Shown: positions 6,115 through 13,903, counted from the stretch's first letter. The stretch is 15,344 nt of DNA from Deltaproteobacteria bacterium (GCA_015492355.1 WGFF01000095.1:1-15344); one strand, 5' to 3'. Program-made: numbers and translations. The notes: generated by a model not told the origin, from the sequence alone.

Positions 6115-7153
6115 AGGCAGGAGGATAAAACTTACGAGCTGGGCGAGCTGTGCGGGTTGAGCAGCCAAGATGGCGCAATCTGCCCTGATGCAGGTCCTGC
6201 ATCAGTTGCCGTCACAGAGGGATAAAGATCTCATTGTGGGTACAGATACAGCGGATGACGCATCTGTCTACAGGCTTTCTGATGAGGTCGCCATAATCTG
6301 TACCCTGGACTTCTTTCCACCCATAGTGGACGATGCCTATACCTTTGGACAGATATCCGCGGCAAATGCCCTGAGTGATATATACGCCATGGGTGGCAAG
6401 CCCAGGCTCGCCATGAACATAGTGTGCTTTCCAGAGGCACTGCCCATCGAGGTTTTGAACGAGATAATACGGGGTAGTACGGATAAGCTCAGGGAGGCGG
6501 ACACCCTCCTTGTGGGTGGACATTCCATAGAGGACAGGGAGATAAAATACGGTCTTTCTGTCACAGGTATAGTGAAGCCCTCTGATGTGGTGACAAACAG
6601 TGGTGCGAGACCGGGTAACCTGCTTATCCTTACAAAACCCATAGGCGTTGGCATCATAACCACCGCACTCAGAAGGGGCAGGTGTAGTTACGAGGATGCC
6701 ATACCCGCACTCGAGAGCATGACACAGCTCAACAGAGATGCAGTGGACATCATGAAGGATGCGGGTGTGAGTGCCTGTACCGATATTACGGGGTTCGGTC
6801 TTGTGGGACATGCGGTGGAGATGGCTACTGCATCTGGTGTAAGCCTTGTGATAGATAGTCACAGGGTAGAGGTCTTTCCTGTTGCAAGGGACCTTGTAAG
6901 GAGGAGGGCGAACAGACCAAAAACACTGGTCAAGAACATGGAATACCTTGAGGGGGATGTAAGGGTGGTAAGGAAGGTGGAAAGAGACCTTGAGCTCCTT
7001 CTCTACGATCCCCAGACCTCAGGCGGGCTCCTCATGGCTATACCAGAGGACAGGGCAGACTGGACTGTAAGGGAACTAAACCAGAAAGGTACAAGGGCAT
7101 CTATCATTGGCAGGGTTATTGAAAAAGAATCCCACTCCATACTCATACAGTAG
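6107..7153 (+). CDS. selD: Selenide, water dikinase (selenophosphate synthetase), a Sec-containing selenoprotein
   Basis: SelD makes selenophosphate from selenide and ATP, the selenium donor for Sec-tRNA synthesis. Read from GTG at 6107, the protein has 348 residues and contains one in-frame TGA (6158-6160) at residue 18. Around it the sequence is LTSWASCAG-U-AAKM. From LT to the TGA residue is nine positions, and Lys21 follows three later, exactly as LT, catalytic Cys17 and Lys20 are spaced in E. coli SelD. Downstream are GTDTADDASVY, TLDFFPPIVDD, ALSDIYAMGGKP, GGHSI, TDITGFGLVGH and DPQTSGGLL, all SelD family motifs. Starting instead at ATG 6170 would remove the catalytic residue and the conserved lysine. 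It overlaps selB by 8 nt, so translational coupling is likely. Product identity is certain; Sec at residue 18 is strongly supported by alignment, by selB next door and by a hairpin downstream. Confidence 0.94.
6158..6205 (+). promoter_or_regulatory. In-frame UGA plus candidate bacterial SECIS hairpin in selD
   Basis: After TGA (6158-6160) a perfect 9-bp stem forms between CTGATGCAG (6185-6193) and CTGCATCAG (6197-6205). The top of the hairpin reads GCAGGTCCTGC, very like the GCAGGTCTGC top of the E. coli fdhF SECIS, which presents GGU to SelB. GGT begins 33 nt after the TGA, farther than in fdhF but still within the few-tens-of-nucleotides range of bacterial SECIS elements. GCAA (6175-6178) and TTGC (6206-6209) could extend the stem across a bulge. 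Confidence 0.75.
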
Positions 7154-9284
7154 TCCCGTCCATTACGTGGTCCATATCCTCCTTCTGATGGCTATCGCCT
7201 TTCTGGTCTACTACAAAGCCCTGTGGGGACCTTTTGTCTTCGATGACAAGTTCTATGTGGTCGAAAATCAGGGGATCCGTAGCCTTCAGAATTTCCTCGA
7301 TATAAGGGGCTCACGGTATGTTACCTTCTTTACCTTTGCCCTCAACTACCTTTTTGGTGGTCTTTCCCCCTTTGGCTACCATCTCGTCAATGTATTCATA
7401 CACATAACCAACTCCTTCCTTGTCTACGTCCTGGTAATCTTCACATTCCGTACACCCTGGATGGGTAAAGGCAGGATAAATGGGGTCACTGCAAGGGATA
7501 TAGCCTTTGTGAGTTCCCTTATCTTTCTCGTCCATCCCATTCAGACCCAGGCTGTTTCTTATATAACCCAGAGGTTCACATCCCTCTGTACGCTCTTCTA
7601 CCTCTTAAGCCTCATTCTATACGTCAGATGGAGGCTTGCCTCTCTGGAGGGCAGGAACAGTATGGGGGTATACCTGTTGTCCCTCCTGAGTGCGGTGGTA
7701 TGTCAGAAGACAAAGGAGATAGGCTTTACACTGCCCTTCATGGTCTTCATGTACGAGACCATCTTCTTCGGTGAATGGAGGAAGATGAGAAGGTATCTCC
7801 TTCCTTTTGCCCTGGTTCTGGTGATAGTGCCCATGGAGGTCCTTTTCATGTGGCTATGGGGGACAGGTATGAGTGATGAACACAAGATAAGAGACCTTGC
7901 AACCCTTTCGCCCTGGCGGTATCTCATAACACAGTTCTACGTGATTGTAAGATACATGCGGTTGATACTACTGCCTGTGGGACAGAACGTAGATTATGGA
8001 TGGGATATGTACCACAGTCCCTTTGAACCGGGTGTTGTTGTGCCCTTTCTATTTCTACTTTTTCTGTACGGAGGTGTGGGGTATCTCTTTTTTGTATCGA
8101 GGCGGAATTGTAATGGTTATGGTGTGCTTGTATCGTGGGGCATGGTATGGTTTCTGGTAACACTCCTTGTTGAATCGAGCATCATACCCATAAGGGATGT
8201 CATCTTCGAGCACCGTGTGTACCTGCCCATGGCTGGCATGATACCGGGGATGGTTACTGGTATGTACTGGCTTCTGGAGAGAGCCTTACACCCATGGAGG
8301 GGGTACATAAGGTGGCTCATGGTGTTGTTCCTTGCGGTACCTCTGGGGGCTGGTACGTACATAAGGAATGGGGTATGGGCTGATGAAGTGGCTTTATGGG
8401 AGGATTCAGTGAGCAAGAGCCCCTGGAACGCAAGGGCACACAACAACCTTGGGCTCGCCTACGAGGGGATGGGACGTATGGAGGAGGCAAAAAGGGAGTA
8501 CATGGAGGCTATAAGGATAGACCCATCCTACGCAGAGGCGCACAACAACCTCGGGCTCATCTATGAGGCAGAGGGGAGGATTGAGGATGCTATGAGGGAG
8601 TTCAAAAAGGCAGTGGAACTCAAACCCAGGCTCGCAGAGGCACACAATAACCTTGGTAACATATATCTGAACCTCGGCAGGATCGATGATGCACTCAGGG
8701 AGTACATGGAGACCATAAGGCTGAAGCCACACTTTGCAGAGGCATACAATAACCTCGGGCTGGTATACGAAAGGCTCGGTCTACCTGAGAGGGCTATGGA
8801 GGAGTACAGGAAAGCCCTTGTCTACAAGCCAGATTACATAATCGCACGCTATCATCTTGCAAACGTCTACACAAGGCTCGGATTACTTGACAGGGCTATG
8901 GAGGAGTACAGGGCGGTTATCAGGGCAAAGCCAGACCTTGCAGAGGCGTATAACAACCTCGGTGTCGTCTATGCGAGGAAGGGGCTTATGGACTATGCCA
9001 TAGAGAATTTCACGATAGCCATAAGGCTCAGGGATGATTACTTCGATGCCTATAACAATCTCGGCAGAGCCTATTACAGCAAAGGAGAGATAGACCTTGC
9101 GATAGATGCCCTCAGTGAGGCTGTGAGACTTAATCCAGCCTCTGCTGATGCGCGTTACAATCTCTCCCTTTCCTATCTTAAGAAGGGTGACAGGGTGAGG
9201 GCACTCGATGAGGCACGTAGACTCCTTGAGCTCTACCCTGACCACAGAAAGGCACAGAGACTCATCAAGGAACTCCAGGACTAA
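7107..9284 (+). CDS. TMTC-like multi-pass membrane protein with eight C-terminal TPRs (putative GT-C glycosyltransferase)
   Basis: This protein is up to 725 residues long. The N-terminal 430 residues hold about ten hydrophobic segments. They show features of the TMTC/PMT-like GT-C superfamily: FVFDD (D46, D47) after the first membrane segment, GYHLVNVFIHI (90-100), HPIQTQAVSYI (143-153), KTKEIG (201-206) and EHRVYLP (368-374). Eight consecutive 34-residue TPRs with NNLG cores follow from about 441 to 715. Relatives are predicted lipid-linked-sugar glycosyltransferases; the substrate here is unknown. The start is uncertain. TTG at 7107, behind AAGGG and inside selD, gives full length; GTG 7167 and ATG 7188 are in-frame alternatives, the last cutting into the first membrane segment. 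The 47-nt overlap with selD implies co-transcription with selB-selD, but no functional link to selenium is evident. A scaffold role through the TPRs is possible. Confidence 0.85.
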   Translation: MAGLLKKNPTPYSYSSPVHYVVHILLLMAIAFLVYYKALWGPFVFDDKFYVVENQGIRSLQNFLDIRGSRYVTFFTFALNYLFGGLSPFGYHLVNVFIHITNSFLVYVLVIFTFRTPWMGKGRINGVTARDIAFVSSLIFLVHPIQTQAVSYITQRFTSLCTLFYLLSLILYVRWRLASLEGRNSMGVYLLSLLSAVVCQKTKEIGFTLPFMVFMYETIFFGEWRKMRRYLLPFALVLVIVPMEVLFMWLWGTGMSDEHKIRDLATLSPWRYLITQFYVIVRYMRLILLPVGQNVDYGWDMYHSPFEPGVVVPFLFLLFLYGGVGYLFFVSRRNCNGYGVLVSWGMVWFLVTLLVESSIIPIRDVIFEHRVYLPMAGMIPGMVTGMYWLLERALHPWRGYIRWLMVLFLAVPLGAGTYIRNGVWADEVALWEDSVSKSPWNARAHNNLGLAYEGMGRMEEAKREYMEAIRIDPSYAEAHNNLGLIYEAEGRIEDAMREFKKAVELKPRLAEAHNNLGNIYLNLGRIDDALREYMETIRLKPHFAEAYNNLGLVYERLGLPERAMEEYRKALVYKPDYIIARYHLANVYTRLGLLDRAMEEYRAVIRAKPDLAEAYNNLGVVYARKGLMDYAIENFTIAIRLRDDYFDAYNNLGRAYYSKGEIDLAIDALSEAVRLNPASADARYNLSLSYLKKGDRVRALDEARRLLELYPDHRKAQRLIKELQD

Positions 9285-9293
9285 ACCCCCATT

Positions 9294-10166
9294 TCAGTCC
9301 ATGAGCCAGAAGAGTACCAGCGGGGTGGTTATAATACTCATGAACGTACTCGTTGCTACAGTTGATGCAACGAGTTCGCTCTGGAGGTTGTATCTGTAAC
9401 TCATAACGAAGTTTATCACCGCTGACGGCATGGCTGAAAGGAGGAGTATGACATTCCTGTTCAGCCCCTCTATGCCGAAGAGCGTTACTATCAACAGGGC
9501 TATCAGGAGTCCCCCGCCTATGCGCAGGATGGAACATGCAATGGATAGCCCTGGATAGGCAAACCTTGTTGCATGGATGTGGTAGCCAAGGCTTATCTGC
9601 ATGAGTGGTATGGTAGCACTGCCGAGCATATCCAGTGCAGAGAGAAGGGGAGTGGGTAGTTCCACATCCAGGAGGCTTATACCTATGCCTGTGAGTGCTG
9701 CGTATATGAGTGGCAGTTTGAATATCTCAGAGAGACCACCCTTTCCCTTGGCAATGTATATCCCGAGAGAGTATACCATCAGGCTCACCGCTATGAAGTA
9801 TAGTACAGCAACAGTGAGCCCATCTGTGCCAAAGGCAAGGAGGGCAAGGGGAAAGCCCATGTTGCCAGAGTTCATGAACATGGTAGAAAGATATATCCCC
9901 CGCATTCCCTGTCTTCCTGTAACGTGGAGGAATACAAGGGTGATAAGTCCTGTTCCAAGCACCACCCCCCATGCAGCGAGTGTCACAACGAGGAGGTCAT
10001 CCACCACGAGCCTCTTCTTTGCGAGGGATGATATCACGAGTGCTGGTATGGTGAGGTAGAGGAGAATCTCAATTACAGGAGAGAGGTCTATCTTCTTTAC
10101 CGTCGCAAAGAGATAACCTACTGATATGACGAAGAATACGGGAAATACTACGTACAGGACAGCCAT
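9294..10166 (-). CDS. AEC-family permease (auxin efflux carrier/malate permease-like)
   Basis: This 290-residue, almost wholly hydrophobic protein has about ten membrane segments in two five-helix halves. Family signs include the N-terminal segment with GYLFA, the LYLTIPALVISSL stretch (about 36-48), MNSGNMGFPLALLAFG (about 98-113) and the helix-breaking prolines of the second half (MPSAVINFVMS, about 244-254). AEC carriers move organic anions, including malate or other dicarboxylates in some bacteria; the substrate here cannot be read from sequence. It lies 67 nt after pycB on the same strand, so a role with oxaloacetate-derived C4 acids is a reasonable inference. The start ATG follows a weak purine stretch (AGAAGAGAAG). 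Its stop is only 9 nt from the stop of the convergent TPR gene. Confidence 0.88.
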   Translation of the reverse strand: MAVLYVVFPVFFVISVGYLFATVKKIDLSPVIEILLYLTIPALVISSLAKKRLVVDDLLVVTLAAWGVVLGTGLITLVFLHVTGRQGMRGIYLSTMFMNSGNMGFPLALLAFGTDGLTVAVLYFIAVSLMVYSLGIYIAKGKGGLSEIFKLPLIYAALTGIGISLLDVELPTPLLSALDMLGSATIPLMQISLGYHIHATRFAYPGLSIACSILRIGGGLLIALLIVTLFGIEGLNRNVILLLSAMPSAVINFVMSYRYNLQSELVASTVATSTFMSIITTPLVLFWLMD

Positions 10167-10191
10167 GTTCTTCTCTTCTGGAGGGGATGGA

Positions 10192-10227
10192 GGGGAACCC
10201 TGGGGCTTATATCAGGAAAGGTTCCCC
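10192..10227. repeat. Inverted repeat between pycB and the permease gene
   Basis: GGGGAACC (10192-10199) and GGTTCCCC (10220-10227) are perfect complements around a 20-nt loop. The hairpin fills the 67-nt pycB-permease gap about 25 nt upstream of the permease ATG. The same 8-bp arms occur inside the palindrome at 4043-4076. No T-run follows on the minus strand, so it looks more like an extragenic element or mRNA stabiliser than a terminator. Confidence 0.55.
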
Positions 10228-10233
10228 ATACTC

Positions 10234-12120
10234 TTATTCTGGCTCTACCTCTATGAGGGTCTCATCGGGATTTACAGAATCGCCTATCTTTACGTTTATC
10301 TTCTTTATAACCCCGCTTATGGGTGTGTGCACCTCGTTTTCCATCTTCATCGCCTCCACTGTGAGCACCGTATCCCCCTCTGAGACCCTGTCTCCCACAG
10401 CCACCTTTATGGAGGTAACCTTGCCGGGCACTGGTGTTGTAACGTCGCCCTCCTTTCTTGCCTTTGGTCTCACCGACTGGGTGATGAGGTCTCCGACTAT
10501 CTCCCCAGCGGTAGATGGTATGACCTCTGTAAGGGACTCCACCATCACCTCTTCAAGGCGGTTGTCTATCATGATGAAGAAGGGACGTTTGTCCTCGGTC
10601 TTGTGTCCTGCACCCGCTACCTTCACCCTGTACGACTCCCCGTGGACTGTAACTATGAACTCGCTCGGTGCGAGGTGTGGTACAAGGTGTGGCTTTGCCT
10701 CCTTTTCCTCGGGTATTTCGAGAGGCTCGGGCTCCAGTCTGCCAGAGTCCCTCTGCTCGAAGAACTCAAGGGCAACCATGGGAAAGAGTGCATAGGTGAG
10801 GATATCCTCTATGGACTTTGCCTTACCGTCTATCTCCCTTGTAATCCTGTCGAGCTCTGGCTCGAGGAGGTCAGCTGGTCTGCACGTTACTGGCTTTTCA
10901 TCGCCTATTGCCTTCTTCCTTGCCTTTTCATCCACAGGACCGGGTGGCTTTCCATAGAGCCCCTTAAAATAGTTACGGGTCTCACTCGTTATGACCTTGT
11001 ACCTCTCCCCTGTGAGTATATTAAGGGTTGCCTGTGTACCCACCACCTGGCTTGTAGGGGTTACAAGGGGTGGGTATCCCATCTCCTTTCGCACCCGTGG
11101 CACCTCTTCGAGCACCTCGTCCATCTTCTCAAGGGCGTTCTGTTCCTTGAGCTGATGGGCAAGGTTGGATATCATACCACCTGGTATCTGCACCACAAGG
11201 GTCTTTGTGTTTATACCGGTGTATTCGCTCTCGAAGCGCTTGTACCTCTTTCTTATCTCCCTGAATATGTCCGCAATCTCGGACAGAAGGGAGAGGTCGA
11301 GCCCGGTGTCATGGGGTGTATCCCTGAGTGCTGCAACCATGCTCTCTGTAGGTGGCTGGGATGTGCCTGATGCAAGGCTCGATATGGCTGTATCCACGAT
11401 ATCAGCACCTGCCTCTATAGCCTTGAGATAACTCATGGAAGCCAGGCCCGATGAGTCATGGGAATGGATATGGATCGGCACCCTGACCTTTGCCTTCAAC
11501 TTGCCTACAAGGTCGTATGCAGCACCCGGTGCGAGGAGCCCTGCCATGTCCTTTATGCAGATCGTATCCGCACCCATCCTTTCGAGCCTGAGAGCCATCT
11601 CAACAAAACCATCGTGTGAATGTACAGGGCTTACGGTGTAGCATATTGTGGCCTCCACATGGGCCTTTACCTCCTTGCACGCCTTTATGGCTGTCTCGAG
11701 ATTCCTTATATCGTTCAGGGCGTCGAATATCCTGAACACATCTATACCGTTCTTTGCGGCCCTTTCTATGAACTTCCTTACCACATCGTCAGGATAATGC
11801 CTGTAGCCCACAAGGTTCTGTCCCCTGAGGAGCATCTGTAGACGCGTGTTGGGTATAGCCTTTCTCAGGACCTTCAGCCTCTCCCAGGGGTCTTCCTTGA
11901 GAAACCTCAGACAGGCATCGAAGGTTGCCCCACCCCAGACCTCGAGACTCCAGTATCCAACCCTGTCGAGAAGGGATGCCACATTGAGCATATCTGATGT
12001 ACGCATACGTGTGGCAAGGAGAGACTGATGCGCATCCCTGAGAACCGTATCGGTGATACAGACCTTCTTTTTGTTGTTCCTGTTGTTCTTCTTTCTGTTT
12101 TTGTTCCTGTTATTTCCCAT
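10234..12120 (-). CDS. pycB: Pyruvate carboxylase subunit B (carboxyltransferase plus biotin carrier); oxaloacetate decarboxylase alpha-like
   Basis: This 628-residue protein carries the carboxyltransferase half of two-subunit pyruvate carboxylase, moving CO2 from biotin to pyruvate to form oxaloacetate. The HMGL-like barrel begins at about residue 20 (ITDTVLRDAHQSLLATRMRT) and contains GGATFD and IKDMAGLL, plus a metal-site IHSHDSSG. The conserved carboxylase domain follows (PGGMISNL, TPTSQVVGTQA). The C-terminal biotinyl domain has VEAMKME with biotin on K592. The adjacent biotin carboxylase gene favours pyruvate carboxylase over a decarboxylase, and no membrane decarboxylase subunits are nearby. 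The first 19 residues are an Asn/Lys/Arg-only tail apart from Met-Gly, absent from typical family members, whose start lies near KKVKITD. The ATG is preceded by GGAG with almost no spacing and by GGGG 11 nt away. Confidence 0.94.
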   Translation of the reverse strand: MGNNRNKNRKKNNRNNKKKVCITDTVLRDAHQSLLATRMRTSDMLNVASLLDRVGYWSLEVWGGATFDACLRFLKEDPWERLKVLRKAIPNTRLQMLLRGQNLVGYRHYPDDVVRKFIERAAKNGIDVFRIFDALNDIRNLETAIKACKEVKAHVEATICYTVSPVHSHDGFVEMALRLERMGADTICIKDMAGLLAPGAAYDLVGKLKAKVRVPIHIHSHDSSGLASMSYLKAIEAGADIVDTAISSLASGTSQPPTESMVAALRDTPHDTGLDLSLLSEIADIFREIRKRYKRFESEYTGINTKTLVVQIPGGMISNLAHQLKEQNALEKMDEVLEEVPRVRKEMGYPPLVTPTSQVVGTQATLNILTGERYKVITSETRNYFKGLYGKPPGPVDEKARKKAIGDEKPVTCRPADLLEPELDRITREIDGKAKSIEDILTYALFPMVALEFFEQRDSGRLEPEPLEIPEEKEAKPHLVPHLAPSEFIVTVHGESYRVKVAGAGHKTEDKRPFFIMIDNRLEEVMVESLTEVIPSTAGEIVGDLITQSVRPKARKEGDVTTPVPGKVTSIKVAVGDRVSEGDTVLTVEAMKMENEVHTPISGVIKKINVKIGDSVNPDETLIEVEPE

Positions 12121-12173
12121 CTCCGTAGACCCCGTTTTTTGGTTTTTCCCCGTGGGAGCCCCTTATTCTTGCA

Positions 12174-12231
12174 GGGTACAACCCACTGGCTTCTGCCTTT
12201 TGGGCTTTTGCCCTTTGGGCTTTCGCCCTCA
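12174..12231 (-). repeat. Three tandem 15-bp hairpin units in the pycA-pycB gap
   Basis: Units at 12187-12201, 12202-12216 and 12217-12231 each contain a tiny inverted repeat. Written on the plus strand these are GGC-TTCT-GCC, GGGC-TTTT-GCCC and GGGC-TTTC-GCCC; on the transcribed strand the last two have GAAA and AAAA loops. A fourth degenerate hairpin, GGGT-ACA-ACCC, follows at 12174-12184. The array begins at the pycA stop codon (12229-12231). The remaining part of the 108-nt gap shows no further feature. Confidence 0.7.
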
Positions 12232-13647
12232 AAAACCGTGATACGCTGCAAGTGCCGCAGAAATGGCAGCAACTATATCGGTTGGTTCCCCGTACTCAGA
12301 GTAGTTCATGAGTTCTGGCTTCCTGTCGATAAAGGATGTATCGAAGTTCCCTTTTTTGAAGTCAGGGTCGTTCATTATATTCCTCAAAAAGGGTATGGTG
12401 GTCTTAACCCCCCTTATAACGAACTCCTCAAGGGAACGGTTCATCCTCTTGAGTGTTTCATCCCATGTGCTCCCTGTAACTATGAGCTTCACTATGAGAG
12501 AATCATAACAGCTCGGTATTATGAAATCTTTATATATAGCCCCGTCTATCCGTACCCCGATTCCACCAGGTGAGTAGTACGCTGTTACACGTCCTGAGCT
12601 CGGGGCAAAGTTGTTTTTTGGGTCTTCTGCACATATACGGCATTCCATGGCATAACCCGTTATCTTCACATCCCTCTGCGTGAAGCCGAGTTCCTTGCCA
12701 GCGGCTATCTCTATCTGTTTTTTCACAAGGTCTATCCCTGTTATCTCCTCTGTCACAGGATGCTCCACCTGTATCCTTGTGTTCATCTCTATAAAATAGA
12801 AGTTTCTATCCTTGTCAACAAGGAACTCTACCGTGCCTGCATTGGTGTAGTTTGCTGTTCTTGCAGCCTCTATCGCAGCCTCTCCCATAGCCTTCCTGAG
12901 CCTCTTTGTGAGTATGAGGGATGGGGCTATCTCTATGAGTTTCTGGTGCCTTCTCTGTATGGAACAGTCCCTCTCTCCGAGATGTACGATATTCCCGTGC
13001 CTGTCAGCGAGTATCTGGAACTCTATGTGGTGTGGTCTCTCCAGGTATTTCTCGATGAATACATCCGATACCCCGAAGGCTGATTTGGTCTCTGCCCTTG
13101 CTATATCGAGTGCGGATTTGAGCTCCTTTTCATTCCTTGCAACCCTCAGTCCCCTTCCCCCGCCACCACCTGCAGCCTTTATCATGACAGGATAGCCTAT
13201 CTCCCCTGCTATCCTCAACGCCTCTTTAAGGCTCCTTACAGGTCCGTCCGAGCCAGGGAGCACAGGTATGCCAGCCTTTTTCATCATCCTGCGAGCCTTT
13301 ATCTTGTCACCCATATCCTTTATGGTCTTGCTCGATGGACCTATAAAGGTAATGCCCTTTCTCTCGCAGAGAAGGGGAAACTTGGGATTCTCTGACAGAA
13401 AACCGTATCCAGGGTGTATGGCATCCACCCCCACCTTTATGGCAAGGTCTACTATACGGTGTATGTTGAGATAGCCCTGGATAGGACCCGGTCCCACCAT
13501 GTACGCCTCATCCGCCTTCTTTACATAGAGGGAGGTTGCATCCTCCTCTGAATAGATGGCAACCGTGGCTATATCGAGCTCACTGCATGCACGTATTATC
13601 CTTGTCGCTATCTCCCCTCTGTTTGCTACAAGTACCTTCTTGAACAT
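12229..13647 (-). CDS. pycA: Pyruvate carboxylase subunit A (biotin carboxylase)
   Basis: This 472-residue ATP-dependent biotin carboxylase charges the biotin of PycB with bicarbonate. The N-terminal fold begins FKKVLVANRGEIATRIIRA, and DAIHPGYGFLSEN, the ATP-grasp glycine loop AAGGGGGRG and EKYLERPHHIEFQ follow in order. Catalytic-core motifs GERDCSIQRRHQK and FIEMNTRIQVEHPVTE are intact, as is RICAEDP. Family length is about 450-500 residues. AccC of acetyl-CoA carboxylase is nearly indistinguishable by sequence; the following pycB gene decides the name. The ATG follows AAGAGGG. The gene leads a pycA-pycB-permease operon with a long structured leader. Confidence 0.94.
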   Translation of the reverse strand: MFKKVLVANRGEIATRIIRACSELDIATVAIYSEEDATSLYVKKADEAYMVGPGPIQGYLNIHRIVDLAIKVGVDAIHPGYGFLSENPKFPLLCERKGITFIGPSSKTIKDMGDKIKARRMMKKAGIPVLPGSDGPVRSLKEALRIAGEIGYPVMIKAAGGGGGRGLRVARNEKELKSALDIARAETKSAFGVSDVFIEKYLERPHHIEFQILADRHGNIVHLGERDCSIQRRHQKLIEIAPSLILTKRLRKAMGEAAIEAARTANYTNAGTVEFLVDKDRNFYFIEMNTRIQVEHPVTEEITGIDLVKKQIEIAAGKELGFTQRDVKITGYAMECRICAEDPKNNFAPSSGRVTAYYSPGGIGVRIDGAIYKDFIIPSCYDSLIVKLIVTGSTWDETLKRMNRSLEEFVIRGVKTTIPFLRNIMNDPDFKKGNFDTSFIDRKPELMNYSEYGEPTDIVAAISAALAAYHGF

Positions 13648-13678
13648 TAATCCCTCTTGCTATCGAGTAAATAGGATT

Positions 13679-13857
13679 CCCCGCCCACAGGATGTGGCAC
13701 TCTGGCGGGGTTCGTAAAGAGATAGTCTACAGGATTGTACTCCCTCAGTCAACCTGTCCTTTTCCATGAGCAAAAGTCCCCTACAGGACAGATCCCCTTG
13801 GTACCCCTTTTTATGGCTTCCGGGAAAATCCCCTGAAGCCCTCCTCCAAAAAGTACC
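13679..13857 (-). promoter_or_regulatory. Structured 5' leader of the pyc operon (three predicted hairpins)
   Basis: In the 256-nt gap upstream of pycA three hairpins can be drawn. The first (13857-13800) is long and imperfect: GGTAC and TTTTT blocks pair with AAAAA and GTACC, enclosing GGCTTC/GAAGCC with GGGA/TCCC inside. The second (13791-13754) pairs CTGTCC with GGACAG and CTTTT with AAAAG. The third (13710-13679) pairs CCCCGCC with GGCGGGG around CACA/TGTG, ending 31 nt before the ATG. It matches no riboswitch class that I recognise. It may be a cis-regulatory RNA or simply leader structure. Confidence 0.4.
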
Positions 13858-13862
13858 CGAAC

Positions 13863-13891
13863 TATTTAGCCAATCCTGGATGGTATGTCAA
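13863..13891 (-). promoter_or_regulatory. Candidate promoter of the pycA-pycB-permease operon
   Basis: On the minus strand a perfect -35 box TTGACA (13891-13886) is followed after 17 nt by TAAATA (13868-13863). It starts 13 nt beyond the gltX stop. The predicted transcription start, near 13856, gives a leader of about 210 nt before pycA. The -10 box is weak. Confidence 0.5.
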
Positions 13892-13903
13892 GAAATATAA
13901 TCC

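Noticed and set aside
8429..9250. Direct repeats resembling a CRISPR-like or satellite array
   Set aside because: The roughly 102-bp periodicity is the DNA of eight 34-residue TPRs in an intact coding frame.
12163..12231. Reading through the pycA TGA as a second Sec codon with the adjacent hairpin as SECIS
   Set aside because: The hairpin starts right at the stop, too close for a SECIS. The protein already has full family length, and the downstream peptide is low-complexity with no family precedent.
13679..13710. Terminator or tRNA-like fold upstream of pycA
   Set aside because: There is a GC-rich 7-bp stem but no T-run, and no cloverleaf arms or TTCGANNC-type T-loop in the correct place.
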